Shown in pieces: positions 42,801 to 47,900 of a stretch of DNA of 64,000 bases. Made by a program: the position numbers and the translations under genes. The notes under the pieces are model-generated. The model did not search any database, was not told where the DNA came from, and saw only the letters and a list, made by a program, of their open reading frames with translations. The stretch comes from Ursus arctos (lineage: Eukaryota; Chordata; Mammalia; Carnivora; Ursidae): the NCBI RefSeq assembly GCF_023065955.2, contig NW_026622908.1, positions 47,713,367 through 47,777,366 on the forward strand, written 5' to 3'. Position 1 is the stretch's first letter. Each line of letters begins with the position of its first letter.

Positions 42801-44807
42801 GAGCTGGACGTCGGGTCCACAGGGGCAGCCAAGGCTCCTGCAGGCTGGCGGCCTTCCCTCCCGGCCATCCCGAGGGGCTGTGAGCTCTCCGGCCCAGAAC
42901 TCTGCCCAGAACTCTTCCCTGGTGCCCAGAGTCTCAGAAGTGCCCGAGTCAACTCCAGGCGCCCAGGACTCCTTGAGTGCTGTGGCCGGGCACGGAGAGC
43001 CTGCCTCTTTGCCCAGTTCAGAGGAATGACCCTCTCCCGGGGCTGCACGCCCAGCATGGTGGCACAGGAGTACCCGAAGAGGCCACCCCGCCAGCCCCTG
43101 CCACAGGCCAGGGGGACCCATACGTGGCTAGGGGATCAGGACTATGGGGAGAGACGCGGCTGTGAGTTCGGGCCTCCAGCCTGCCGTCCTGTCAGAAGCT
43201 GCTTCAGGGATGGACACAAGCAGCCTTGGGGGATCGAGCTGCCAGGTGATTGACCGGGGCTGTGTGGGGGGGGTGTCCTCCAGCCCCCAAATTCTAGCCC
43301 CAAGGGAGGGGGGCAGAGCAGCCCTGACAGGTGGAGGTCAACTCACCACCAAGCTCCTGGGGGACGGGAAGGTCTGGAGACTTGTGGCCACGTTCCACAG
43401 AGCCGTCCTGGGCCTGGCCTATCAGAAGAAGAGAGGACACTGGCCTGAGCCAGGCAGACAGGGCACAGAGAGGTGGACGGGCAGATGGAGGGGCCTGGAA
43501 CAGGGGGAGGGTTCTCTCTGCGCGGGGCTGGGAATTCAGGGAGGGTCTCTGTCCACGCTGCCCATGTCAGGCCCACGACCCTCTATGAATATTCCCTCAG
43601 CTTGGCCCCATGAGCACTTGGGGGTCCCCTGGCCCTGGTGTGGCATGTCCCAGAGCCCTTCGTTCACTCACTATTCCTTCATTCACACTGAGAATCTCTC
43701 TGCTTGGGACATGGGGGCATGGGGCAGCCTGTGGAGGGACCAGACGGTAGGAGCTATGGGTCGGCTGAGCATGTCAGGAGACAACCAGAGCCCTGAGGGA
43801 GAATTTGGGACAGACTGGGGGATGCGGAGCCGAGTGAGGTGGGGCTGCCTGGCCCAGCCCCTGACCCTGCAGGGACAGTCTACACTCATCCCTGACGCAG
43901 GTGCCCCGGGAGCACCCAGCAGGGGCTGGCCCCGCACATGGCGGCGGGAGGCCGGGGACTGCAGGGTGCAGGCGTGCAGGGTGCCATGGTGTGGTCCCCA
44001 TGGTGCTAAGGGCCTCAGGAACGTTGCCCCTCACCCCGGGCAGCTCCTCTTGGAGCACGCTGTCACCGACACCTGTCCGGGGCCCAGGTGTCCCCTGGCT
44101 CTGAGGCCGAGAGGTGCAGACCTGGGTGGGAGGGGGCCTCAGAGGGTCCGTGAACCTCTCCCCAGCCTCCTCACAGCATGGACCTCACGATCACACCTGC
44201 CCCCCAAGGCCGAGGCCCCCTGGAAACCCCTCTCAAGGCCCAGATGGGGAAAACGAGCCGGTGAACTGGGGGCGTCGCAGGGACAGGTGAGCAGCCCTGC
44301 CAGGCTAGCCCAGGGCCCCGAGCACCTGCTCAGAGCAGGCCTGGCAGGGGGCAGAGGCAGCGAGCAGCAGGAAGACACACATGGATGGACATGCCGGCCA
44401 GAGGCTGGCCTGCTGGCTGGGAAGGCAGGCAGGATGCTCAGAGACGCTGGGTTCCTGCTTCCCTCGAGCAGCCCAACCTCAGGGGCCCCTGCTCCCACAT
44501 GGACCCCTGCAGCCCCGAGAGCTCCTCCCAACCCCACAAGCTGACAACTGCAGGGTGGTGAGGGTCAGGCCCGGGAGCCGCTCACAGACACACTCAGCTT
44601 CCCCGGGGCCAGGGCAAGGCCTCGGAGCTGCCCGCCGCTCCCCCAGCCACAGAGCCACCCCAGGATGTGGGGGAGCCGCAGGGATGCCAGGTCAGAGCCG
44701 GGGCCAGGCTGGGAAAGCTGCTCTTCGGGAGCCTTACCTGCGTGCTGGGCACTGGCCAGGGTGAGGGCCAGGGCCCAGAGAGGGGCCAGCTTCCAGCCGA
44801 CACCCAT
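9479..44807 (-). CDS. MUC5AC: MUC5AC, secreted gel-forming mucin-5AC (whole gene, 49 coding exons)
   Basis: Encodes the polymeric secreted mucin of airway and stomach surface mucus. The product is made in goblet or surface mucous cells, dimerises through its C-terminal cystine knot, multimerises through the D assemblies and is heavily O-glycosylated on exon 31. Layout by residue on my model: signal peptide 1-20, VWD1-C8-TIL about 67-413, VWD2-C8-TIL 414-797, D'D3 798-1256, linker to 1333, central exon 1334-6070 with nine CysD domains, then VWD4-C8-TIL 6198-6547, VWC 6548-6786 and cystine knot to 6931. I set exon edges by eye from GT/AG and homology; all phases close and the sum is 20,796 nt, a multiple of three. 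That is longer than the human reference as I recall it (about 5,650 aa) because exon 31 is expanded. MUC5B is the main alternative. The signal peptide ([17 protein letters not shown]), the nine-CysD layout and exon 30 (FSFSTSPL) fit MUC5AC. Edges may be off by a base or two. Confidence 0.95.
10204..10318 (-). CDS. MUC5AC: MUC5AC exon 48: cystine knot (CTCK)
   Basis: Encodes [20 protein letters not shown], then [17 protein letters not shown]. The donor is CCAT/GTACGT. The GTGAGC five bases further on would break the phase with exon 49, so I rejected it. Confidence 0.92.
10420..10483 (-). CDS. MUC5AC: MUC5AC exon 47
   Basis: Encodes [20 protein letters not shown] plus N. The polyproline run before the cystine knot is shorter than human. 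Acceptor TGGCATAG, donor AACA/GTGAGT. Confidence 0.9.
10697..10816 (-). CDS. MUC5AC: MUC5AC exon 46
   Basis: Encodes [20 protein letters not shown], then [20 protein letters not shown]. Confidence 0.93.
11143..11241 (-). CDS. MUC5AC: MUC5AC exon 45
   Basis: Encodes [20 protein letters not shown], then [13 protein letters not shown]. Donor TCTAT/GTGAGT. Confidence 0.93.
11324..11446 (-). CDS. MUC5AC: MUC5AC exon 44: second VWC
   Basis: Encodes [20 protein letters not shown], then [17 protein letters not shown]. Phase 0 at both ends. Confidence 0.93.
11929..11966 (-). CDS. MUC5AC: MUC5AC exon 43
   Basis: A 38-nt exon encoding [13 protein letters not shown], equivalent to human WTVCSINGTLYQ. 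NGT is a sequon. Confidence 0.9.
12207..12308 (-). CDS. MUC5AC: MUC5AC exon 42: VWC
   Basis: Encodes [20 protein letters not shown], then [14 protein letters not shown]. Confidence 0.93.
12691..12862 (-). CDS. MUC5AC: MUC5AC exon 41: VWC
   Basis: Encodes [20 protein letters not shown], then [20 protein letters not shown] and [10 protein letters not shown], a von Willebrand type C module. Confidence 0.93.
13256..13287 (-). CDS. MUC5AC: MUC5AC exon 40
   Basis: A 32-nt exon encoding [11 protein letters not shown]. Acceptor CCCTGCAG, donor GTGGAG/GTAAGT. It matches the human [12 protein letters not shown] segment. Confidence 0.87.
13482..13585 (-). CDS. MUC5AC: MUC5AC exon 39: TIL-4
   Basis: Encodes [20 protein letters not shown], then [14 protein letters not shown]. 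Donor TCACA/GTATGT. Confidence 0.91.
13692..13779 (-). CDS. MUC5AC: MUC5AC exon 38: TIL-4 start
   Basis: Encodes [20 protein letters not shown] and CYGSDNASL. Donor CTCAT/GTATGC. Confidence 0.91.
14132..14310 (-). CDS. MUC5AC: MUC5AC exon 37: C8-4
   Basis: Encodes [20 protein letters not shown], then [20 protein letters not shown] and [11 protein letters not shown]. Confidence 0.93.
14656..14863 (-). CDS. MUC5AC: MUC5AC exon 36: VWD4 end and Thr/Pro linker
   Basis: Encodes [20 protein letters not shown], then [20 protein letters not shown], a short [13 protein letters not shown] linker and ICQLILSK. The linker is shorter than the TTVGPTTVGS-type repeat I recall in human. Confidence 0.88.
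15294..15477 (-). CDS. MUC5AC: MUC5AC exon 35: VWD4
   Basis: Encodes [20 protein letters not shown], then [20 protein letters not shown] and [12 protein letters not shown]. Acceptor GGGTCTAG, donor GTGCG/GTGAGT. Confidence 0.93.
15560..15810 (-). CDS. MUC5AC: MUC5AC exon 34: VWD4 with GDPH cleavage site
   Basis: Encodes [20 protein letters not shown], then [20 protein letters not shown] and [17 protein letters not shown]. The GDPH tetrapeptide (15782-15793) is the Asp-Pro autocatalytic cleavage motif known in MUC2 and MUC5AC. Here it is intact. Confidence 0.94.
16144..16318 (-). CDS. MUC5AC: MUC5AC exon 33
   Basis: Encodes [20 protein letters not shown], then [14 protein letters not shown], a VWC/TIL-like Cys module before VWD4. 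Donor CAGT/GTGAGC. Confidence 0.92.
16722..16930 (-). CDS. MUC5AC: MUC5AC exon 32
   Basis: Encodes [20 protein letters not shown], a Thr/Pro/Ser linker ([17 protein letters not shown]) and [10 protein letters not shown]. Acceptor CTCTCGCAG, donor AATG/GTAACT. Confidence 0.88.
17229..31439 (-). CDS. MUC5AC: MUC5AC exon 31: giant central mucin exon
   Basis: One uninterrupted 14.2-kb exon of about 4,737 codons. It encodes nine CysD domains alternating with Ser/Thr/Pro (PTS) arrays, the substrate for O-GalNAc glycosylation. CysD1-3 lie close together at the N-terminal end. PTS arrays of roughly 860, 295, 343, 1,550 and 312 residues separate CysD4 to CysD9. The repeat unit is 24 nt, mostly in 48-nt pairs encoding sequences like [16 protein letters not shown]. 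The acceptor is one of two AGs six nt apart (exon start 31439 or 31433), both in phase. The donor is CTCAG/GTATGT, followed by the exon 32 homology. The open frame extends a little beyond both ends; the apparent GTG start at 31440 is not an initiation codon. Near-identical internal duplications make the assembled length less certain than the exon itself. Confidence 0.93.
17440..17757 (-). other. MUC5AC: CysD9 domain
   Basis: The last CysD, ending CCEPPEHC. It is of the same homogenised type as CysD5-8, then leads into a unique tail with several PLPSS repeats (17275-17345) and [12 protein letters not shown]. Confidence 0.92.
17758..18692 (-). repeat. PTS minisatellite array, CysD8-CysD9 (about 312 codons)
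   Basis: 24-nt unit array. It includes the register break [10 protein letters not shown] near 17940-17960 and the [11 protein letters not shown] remnant near 17801-17839. Confidence 0.92.
18693..19014 (-). other. MUC5AC: CysD8 domain
   Basis: [14 protein letters not shown] type, WTKW, full cysteine set. It is followed in protein order by [20 protein letters not shown]. Confidence 0.92.
19015..23664 (-). repeat. Largest PTS minisatellite array, CysD7-CysD8 (about 1,550 codons)
   Basis: A 4.65-kb run of 24-nt units. Positions of about 19985-21823 are two tandem copies with an 888-bp period (37 units). A more diverged third copy seems to continue to about 22700. Its lower-coordinate part is the partner of 26542-28457 at an offset of 7,527 bp. 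Confidence 0.93.
23665..23985 (-). other. MUC5AC: CysD7 domain
   Basis: [14 protein letters not shown] type with WTKW. The nucleotide sequence is effectively the same as CysD6, CysD8 and CysD9. Confidence 0.92.
23986..25014 (-). repeat. PTS minisatellite array, CysD6-CysD7 (about 343 codons)
   Basis: 24-nt unit array with the same flanking boxes as its neighbours: [16 protein letters not shown] after the upstream CysD and [17 protein letters not shown] before the downstream CysD. Confidence 0.92.
25015..25335 (-). other. MUC5AC: CysD6 domain
   Basis: Same sequence as CysD7 at an offset of 1,350 bp. It has the WTKW motif and the full cysteine set. Confidence 0.92.
25336..26220 (-). repeat. 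PTS minisatellite array, CysD5-CysD6 (about 295 codons)
   Basis: 24-nt unit array. Much of it aligns at a 1,350-bp offset with the array at 23986-25014. Toward CysD6 it includes the register break [10 protein letters not shown] (near 25518). Confidence 0.92.
26221..26541 (-). other. MUC5AC: CysD5 domain
   Basis: Has the [20 protein letters not shown] type. Its sequence matches CysD6-9 apart from at least one base near 26487 that looks synonymous in the coding frame. Confidence 0.92.
26542..29127 (-). repeat. PTS minisatellite array, CysD4-CysD5 (about 862 codons)
   Basis: 24-nt units read on the plus strand as GGCACAGAGGTTGAGCTGG-type sequence. Sense translation alternates SVPET(S/R)ST with (P/S)VPPTSPT. 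The part 26542-28457 is nearly identical to 19015-20930. Confidence 0.93.
29128..29448 (-). other. MUC5AC: CysD4 domain
   Basis: Contains [14 protein letters not shown]. It keeps the CysD3-like [14 protein letters not shown] segment (29340-29370), but the rest is of the CysD5-9 type. This looks like a gene-conversion mosaic. Confidence 0.92.
29449..29802 (-). repeat. PTS array between CysD3 and CysD4
   Basis: A short Ser/Thr/Pro segment with a few 8-residue units ([11 protein letters not shown] and similar) and flanking sequences shared with the other arrays. Confidence 0.85.
29803..30121 (-). other. MUC5AC: CysD3 domain
   Basis: Starts [20 protein letters not shown] and contains WTKW. It differs from later copies at [26 protein letters not shown] and [10 protein letters not shown]. 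Confidence 0.92.
30316..30618 (-). other. MUC5AC: CysD2 domain
   Basis: Runs from [20 protein letters not shown] to CCELQDVC. It contains WTQW. Human CysD2 has a similar sequence (CTWTEWIDGSYP), so this divergent type predates the species split. Confidence 0.9.
30683..30780 (-). repeat. Short 21-nt TPAPGTP minisatellite between CysD1 and CysD2
   Basis: Sense-strand translation shows three near-copies of TPAPGTP/H/T followed by TTTTPGTPT. It is a separate, small repeat unlike the 24-nt arrays downstream. Confidence 0.75.
30880..31176 (-). other. MUC5AC: CysD1 domain
   Basis: Runs from [14 protein letters not shown] to CCFPRTC. It contains a WxxW (WSPW) motif, the usual C-mannosylation signature of CysD domains. 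It is divergent from CysD3-9 ([16 protein letters not shown]). Confidence 0.9.
31859..32047 (-). CDS. MUC5AC: MUC5AC exon 30: linker before the mucin exon
   Basis: Encodes [20 protein letters not shown], then [20 protein letters not shown], and ends [10 protein letters not shown] at the start of Thr/Pro-rich sequence. Donor GCTCG/GTAAGG. Confidence 0.93.
32136..32179 (-). CDS. MUC5AC: MUC5AC exon 29
   Basis: A 44-nt exon encoding [15 protein letters not shown]. Acceptor CCACCAG, donor GAGG/GTGAGA. It was placed by phase and the matching short human exon. Confidence 0.85.
32610..32772 (-). CDS. MUC5AC: MUC5AC exon 28: end of TIL-3
   Basis: Encodes [20 protein letters not shown], then [21 protein letters not shown] short Pro-rich stretch interrupts the Cys module. 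Confidence 0.93.
32996..33124 (-). CDS. MUC5AC: MUC5AC exon 27: TIL-3
   Basis: Encodes [20 protein letters not shown], then [20 protein letters not shown]. Confidence 0.93.
33665..33821 (-). CDS. MUC5AC: MUC5AC exon 26: C8-3
   Basis: Encodes [20 protein letters not shown], then [20 protein letters not shown] and [10 protein letters not shown]. Confidence 0.92.
34039..34278 (-). CDS. MUC5AC: MUC5AC exon 25: VWD3 CGLC motif and C8-3
   Basis: Encodes [20 protein letters not shown], then [20 protein letters not shown] and [20 protein letters not shown]. In related mucins, D3 cysteines of this region form the disulfides that link dimers into polymers. Donor CCCAC/GTACGT. Confidence 0.93.
35089..35268 (-). 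CDS. MUC5AC: MUC5AC exon 24: VWD3
   Basis: Encodes [20 protein letters not shown], then [20 protein letters not shown]. Sixty codons, phase 0 at both ends. Donor TTCAAG/GTGGGT. Confidence 0.93.
35364..35477 (-). CDS. MUC5AC: MUC5AC exon 23: VWD3
   Basis: Encodes [20 protein letters not shown], then [18 protein letters not shown]: 38 codons, phase 0 at both ends. Confidence 0.93.
35578..35716 (-). CDS. MUC5AC: MUC5AC exon 22: start of VWD3
   Basis: Encodes [20 protein letters not shown], then [20 protein letters not shown]. It carries the first VWD3 strands and probably the calcium-loop residues. Confidence 0.93.
35816..35967 (-). CDS. MUC5AC: MUC5AC exon 21: D' TIL module
   Basis: Encodes [20 protein letters not shown], then [20 protein letters not shown]. 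Donor ACCTG/GTACGC. Confidence 0.93.
36113..36213 (-). CDS. MUC5AC: MUC5AC exon 20: start of D'
   Basis: Encodes [20 protein letters not shown] and [11 protein letters not shown]. It opens the D' (TIL') module. NAT is a sequon. Confidence 0.92.
36416..36468 (-). CDS. MUC5AC: MUC5AC exon 19
   Basis: A 53-nt exon encoding [18 protein letters not shown]. Acceptor CGTCCCAG, donor CCCAG/GTGAGT. Confidence 0.88.
36546..36801 (-). CDS. MUC5AC: MUC5AC exon 18: TIL-2
   Basis: Encodes [20 protein letters not shown], then [20 protein letters not shown] and [10 protein letters not shown]. This is a full TIL-type cysteine pattern. Confidence 0.92.
36987..37113 (-). CDS. MUC5AC: MUC5AC exon 17: C8-2
   Basis: Encodes [20 protein letters not shown], then [20 protein letters not shown]. 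Donor GTGCA/GTGAGT. Confidence 0.92.
37542..37636 (-). CDS. MUC5AC: MUC5AC exon 16: C8-2
   Basis: Encodes [20 protein letters not shown], then [12 protein letters not shown]. Donor TACTCG/GTAATG. Confidence 0.92.
37870..38034 (-). CDS. MUC5AC: MUC5AC exon 15: VWD2 end / C8-2 start
   Basis: Encodes [20 protein letters not shown], then [19 protein letters not shown]. Donor GAACG/GTACGT. Confidence 0.93.
38120..38257 (-). CDS. MUC5AC: MUC5AC exon 14: VWD2
   Basis: Encodes [20 protein letters not shown], then [20 protein letters not shown], and ends at GRTCG, where the CGLC motif is split by the intron. Confidence 0.93.
38347..38416 (-). CDS. MUC5AC: MUC5AC exon 13: VWD2
   Basis: Encodes [20 protein letters not shown] plus VSA, matching human VVVIKASGEVFLNQIYTQ. 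Acceptor CTCCCAG, donor CCGCAG/GTGAGG. Confidence 0.92.
38586..38646. repeat. AT-rich low-complexity patch in intron 12
   Basis: A/T-only-like run of AAAATAAAATTAAAAAAG type inside an otherwise GC-rich intron. It may be a retroelement tail, but no body is recognisable. Confidence 0.7.
38939..39049 (-). CDS. MUC5AC: MUC5AC exon 12: VWD2
   Basis: Thirty-seven codons beginning [20 protein letters not shown] and ending SLGGGHT. Donor CACACG/GTGAGC. A second, stronger-looking GTGAGT donor preceded by GGCACGTG lies 40 nt into the intron. Confidence 0.92.
39252..39390 (-). CDS. MUC5AC: MUC5AC exon 11: start of VWD2
   Basis: Encodes [20 protein letters not shown], then [20 protein letters not shown], the first strands of VWD2. 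Donor GCTAAG/GTACGG. Confidence 0.93.
39648..39765 (-). CDS. MUC5AC: MUC5AC exon 10: TIL-1 to VWD2 linker
   Basis: Encodes [20 protein letters not shown] and [18 protein letters not shown]. Acceptor CTCTGCAG, donor AACTG/GTAGGA. Confidence 0.92.
39938..40063 (-). CDS. MUC5AC: MUC5AC exon 9: TIL-1
   Basis: Encodes [20 protein letters not shown] and [14 protein letters not shown], a trypsin-inhibitor-like (TIL) module. It enters and leaves in phase 1. Confidence 0.92.
40146..40359 (-). CDS. MUC5AC: MUC5AC exon 8: C8-1
   Basis: Encodes [20 protein letters not shown], then [20 protein letters not shown] and [13 protein letters not shown]. The cysteine spacing is that of a C8 module. Donor CTCTGCC/GTGAGT. 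Confidence 0.93.
40489..40598 (-). CDS. MUC5AC: MUC5AC exon 7: VWD1-C8 linker
   Basis: Encodes [20 protein letters not shown] and [16 protein letters not shown]. It matches the human protein closely and joins VWD1 to C8-1. Confidence 0.93.
41109..41250. repeat. 71-bp tandem duplication in MUC5AC intron 6
   Basis: Two adjacent copies (41109-41179 and 41180-41250), each starting GTGCACGTGTGGGCA and ending CTGGGGACAT, with a few mismatches. The region is rich in GTGCGTG dinucleotide-like sequence. Confidence 0.85.
41333..41423 (-). CDS. MUC5AC: MUC5AC exon 6: VWD1 CGLC motif
   Basis: Encodes [20 protein letters not shown]. The CGLC (CxxC) motif is shared by VWD domains of VWF and gel-forming mucins. 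NQT is an N-glycosylation sequon. The donor is CCACG/GTGAGC. Confidence 0.92.
41711..41825 (-). CDS. MUC5AC: MUC5AC exon 5: VWD1
   Basis: Encodes [18 protein letters not shown] and [15 protein letters not shown], conserved VWD strands. Acceptor CTCCACAG, donor GTGCTG/GTGAGG. It ends in phase 0. Confidence 0.92.
42151..42412 (-). CDS. MUC5AC: MUC5AC exon 4: start of VWD1
   Basis: Opens with [19 protein letters not shown], then [17 protein letters not shown], the classic first strands of a VWD domain. It ends ILVNGH. Acceptor GCCCGCAG, donor CACCT/GTGAGT. Confidence 0.93.
42620..42679 (-). CDS. MUC5AC: MUC5AC exon 3
   Basis: Encodes [19 protein letters not shown], matching the PLRTIPVVRA segment before VWD1 in human. 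The acceptor is TTCCCACAG and the donor CGAG/GTGAGC. It enters and leaves in phase 1. Confidence 0.85.
43347..43418 (-). CDS. MUC5AC: MUC5AC exon 2
   Basis: Encodes [18 protein letters not shown], aligned with the GHAQDGSSESSYKH stretch of the human protein. The acceptor is CTTCTGATAG and the donor GGTG/GTGAGT. The exon enters and leaves in phase 1. It is a short linker between the signal peptide and VWD1. Confidence 0.8.
43419..44737 (-). other. MUC5AC intron 1
   Basis: 1.3-kb intron, the longest in the gene. It is GC-rich with no repeat that I recognise. I searched both strands for a further 5' exon and found none that fits the phase. Confidence 0.7.
44738..44807 (-). CDS. MUC5AC: MUC5AC exon 1: signal peptide
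   Basis: The ATG is at 44805-44807. The product starts [17 protein letters not shown], a hydrophobic core ending SAQ, with predicted cleavage near residues 20-21. Human MUC5AC begins in nearly the same way. The donor is GCAG/GTAAGG, phase 1. The start lies about 35-40 nt downstream of the likely transcription start. Confidence 0.9.
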
Positions 44808-44829
44808 CCTACAGAGGGAGGGAAGTCCC

Positions 44830-44960
44830 CAGGGGCAGCGTCTGAGGAAGGACCTGCGTGGGCACCAGCCTTTTGTAGCCCCAGAGCTGGCTCCAGCCCC
44901 AGCGGCTTCACGTGGGTGGGCGGGGCGGGCCTGCCGCTCCCCTCACCCAGGTAAACAGTG
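44830..44960 (-). promoter_or_regulatory. MUC5AC: MUC5AC core promoter
   Basis: Upstream of the ATG, the minus strand has a TATA-like TACAAAA (44871-44877). This places transcription start near 44841-44848. Further upstream lie an E-box/HRE CACGTG (44909-44914), a double GC box (44918-44931, GGGCGGGGC-type) and a forkhead motif GTAAACA on the plus strand (44951-44957). Published work on MUC5AC regulation involves Sp1, hypoxia and FOX factors. The assignment to these sites is inference from motifs only. Confidence 0.6.
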
Positions 44961-47900
44961 GGCACTCGCTTGGGGCTGGCCAGCAGCCGGGGACAGGCAG
45001 AGATGGGTGTAGCTGCCAGGCGGGGCCTGGTTTCCTGAGGGCTCCCCAAGCCCTGGCCTGGAGGGATCCTTCTGCCGCACCCCTCGCACCTACAGTTTCC
45101 CTGGGCGTGCTTCTCTGGAGCCGGACCCCACGGACTTCCTGGGCCTGATGGGACAGCCAGGACCTCACCCTCTCAAGAGGGTCTCAGGGGGCAGCGCCCC
45201 CAGGGATAGGACCCTGCCCCACGGCGCAGCCCCCAGCTTGGCACCGCCTTGGACCCCGGCTGGGCTTCCGGTTCCTGGCTCCAGGCAGGCCGTGGGCAGC
45301 CCCGGGCCAGCTTGAGTCACACGTGGCCTCGTGGCCACGAGGGGTGGAAGTGGCCACGCCCACCGGGCCGAGAAGCTGCCACCTGGCTTACCCCAGAAAT
45401 CATCCCGACAGGTGGGCCGAGACGGCCCTGTAGTACAACGGACACCCCGCCCCACACCATGGGTGTGTGGGCGTCGGGTCCTTTTGGGGTGCTGTGTACC
45501 AGGGCTGACCTCTCCCCCACAAGGTGTTCACACACCCCACAGACCAGCAGCTCCACTGCCTATGAGCGGCCCGACCAGGTGGTCGCCACTGGGGAGGGTG
45601 GCGGCAAAGGCAGTGAGAGCACCTGGCCTGGGCCTTCTGAGCATCTCTCACCTGCACGGGGTGGGCAGGGGTGTCTGTCCCAGTGCCTTATGGTCACCTG
45701 GTCTTGGGGTCTCTGAGTCATCCCCTCCCCATGCCCCGACTTGGCCCTGGCACCTGTGAGGGAGCACGGCGTGCGCTGGGGGGGCGTGGGGATCATGTGG
45801 GATCGTGTGGGAGCAGGAACGGAAGCCTGATGGGGGTGAGTGAGTGCAGCCCCCAGCAGGCTGCTGCTTCGCCGTTCTGACCACCCCCCCCCAGTTCCCC
45901 AGCTTGGCCTTGGAGCTGGACACCAGGTCCCCTGTGGCTGAGCAGGGCAGCGGGGTCCCCAGGGACGCAGGGTGGTCGAGTCTGGCTCCAAAGGCCTGTG
46001 AGGCTGTGGTGGTCAGGATGGTGAATGGTGGGAAACTGGGGCCGTGGGCAAGGCCTCGAGGGTCTGTGAGTGGGGGCCGGGACCCTGGCTGAGGGAGTGT
46101 GAAGGACAGATGTTCCCCCCCCAAGGGCAGATAGGCACAGGTCCAGCAGTGTCCATGCTGCCGGCCCTGGACTCACGCCCGAGTTCACATGGGACCCATC
46201 GCTCCTCTGAGTCAGCAGCCGTGCCCTCCGGGAGACACGTCCTGCATGTACAAGGCTGGGCCACCCGGCCGGCTGCGGGCACTGCTGGCCACCCAGTGCT
46301 GGCCACCCAGGCGCCTCCAGGCCACAGCAGGTCGGGCCCCAGGTTAACTTCCCTTCCCAGGCTCATCCCCCTCCATCTCCCGTTAGATGCTGCCTGGGGC
46401 CGCTGCCCGCGTCCACGACAGCCTGGCTGCCCCGGGCTCCCTCCTGGGGCCCAACCTGAACCACAGGACCCGGGATATCAGGCACTTTCCTGTCCTCTGA
46501 AAACCCAACCCAGGCAGGACACCCTGGGAGGTCCCAGACCGGGTGCCAGCTCACGTCTCAGCTGAGGGACCCCTGGGGAGGGCACTGGAGTCAGGGCAGG
46601 TGTGGGACTGGCCACCTAGCTTCAAACATCAGGGTCCTTCTTCCCTGTGACCTTGTGCCCCTGGAGCTGGTTGAGGGCAAGCATGCGCCCTTCTGAGTAT
46701 CCGTGCTTGGCCATCGTGTCCCCAACATCGTCCACTCGGTGGCCATGCACTGAGCCAAAGCCAAGACTACAGAGGGGCTGTGGAAGGGTGAGGGGTTGGG
46801 GGTCCCCTGGAGCAGCCAGGCAGTGACTCTGCCCTCCTGCCCCTTCTTGGAAGACTTCACATTCAGCGAGTGGTGGAGTGGGGACAGGGCGAGGCTGGGG
46901 CTAGCTGTGGCCTCTCTGAGCCTCCATTTCCTCATCTGAGGACAGGGTCCATGGCAGTCTTTGCAGGCAGTGGGTCACACGAGAAGGGGACCCGCAGCAC
47001 GGGTGCCATGCACAGGGGCAGGGGGCACACGTGGGGACAGGCCTGGCCCAGGGCAGTGGCCCCAGAAGCCTTTGCTCCCCCAGGGTCCCTGGGGGGCCAC
47101 ACGGCCAGGGCCTGGGCCACCGCCCACCCCCCACCCCGAGGTCTGATAAAGTGATGGGGCGGGAGTCCAGTGAGACGGGACGGGGTCCGGCCCTCACAGG
47201 ATCTGGCTGGCCTTGCCGTGCAGAAGGGAGGAAAGGCGCGCAGGCCTTGGCCACAACCCAGAGTGGGGCTCTTGCTGTCACTGCTATCACTGCACCACTC
47301 AGATTTGGGGCAGAAAGCGGCCATTGGACGTCCCTCTTTGTCACGGGTGACTGGACCGGGGCTGACCCAGGTGAGGACGAAGCCCACCAGCCCGGGATCC
47401 AGCCTGAGCAGGGCCCCACTGGGAGCAAGGGCCCGCAGGTGGGGTGAGAGCCAGTGCTCCCCTCCGGGGGGTGAGGGTGAAGGTGGGGCCAGGCTCTGGG
47501 CCCCCGGGGGCACCGTGTTCCGTGCAGCTCAGATGCAAGCAGCCCCAGCCCCTCGGTGTGTCCTGGCCTGAGACAGGGCCCCTCGCCCGCTCCTCTGAAG
47601 CCCGTCGCTGTAGGAAGCGTCACCGTCCTGGGGCTTCGGGCTCCCAGCCCTGGCCTGACCCTCACCCCAACCAGCCCACCCAGCTGTTCTTGGCCAAGGT
47701 GACCAGGGAGGGGGACACTGGTTTCCATGCCGCCTGCCCCCCATTGGATATCCTACCCTGGGCACAGCCAAGGCCCCGAAGCAGGTGACCCACAGAGCTC
47801 CTGGGGTCACTTGGCACTGGCCAGCGGGACCTAGGCGGCTGCTCCCCAACTGCCCTTCTTCTCATGACGCTGCAGGAGGGGGTCTGTCCGGGGGAGGCCG

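Noticed and set aside
9479..44807. MUC5B or MUC2 as identity of the gene
   Set aside because: MUC2 lacks nine CysDs and MUC5B has a different signal peptide and array. The signal peptide, exon 30 end and C-terminal exons match MUC5AC.
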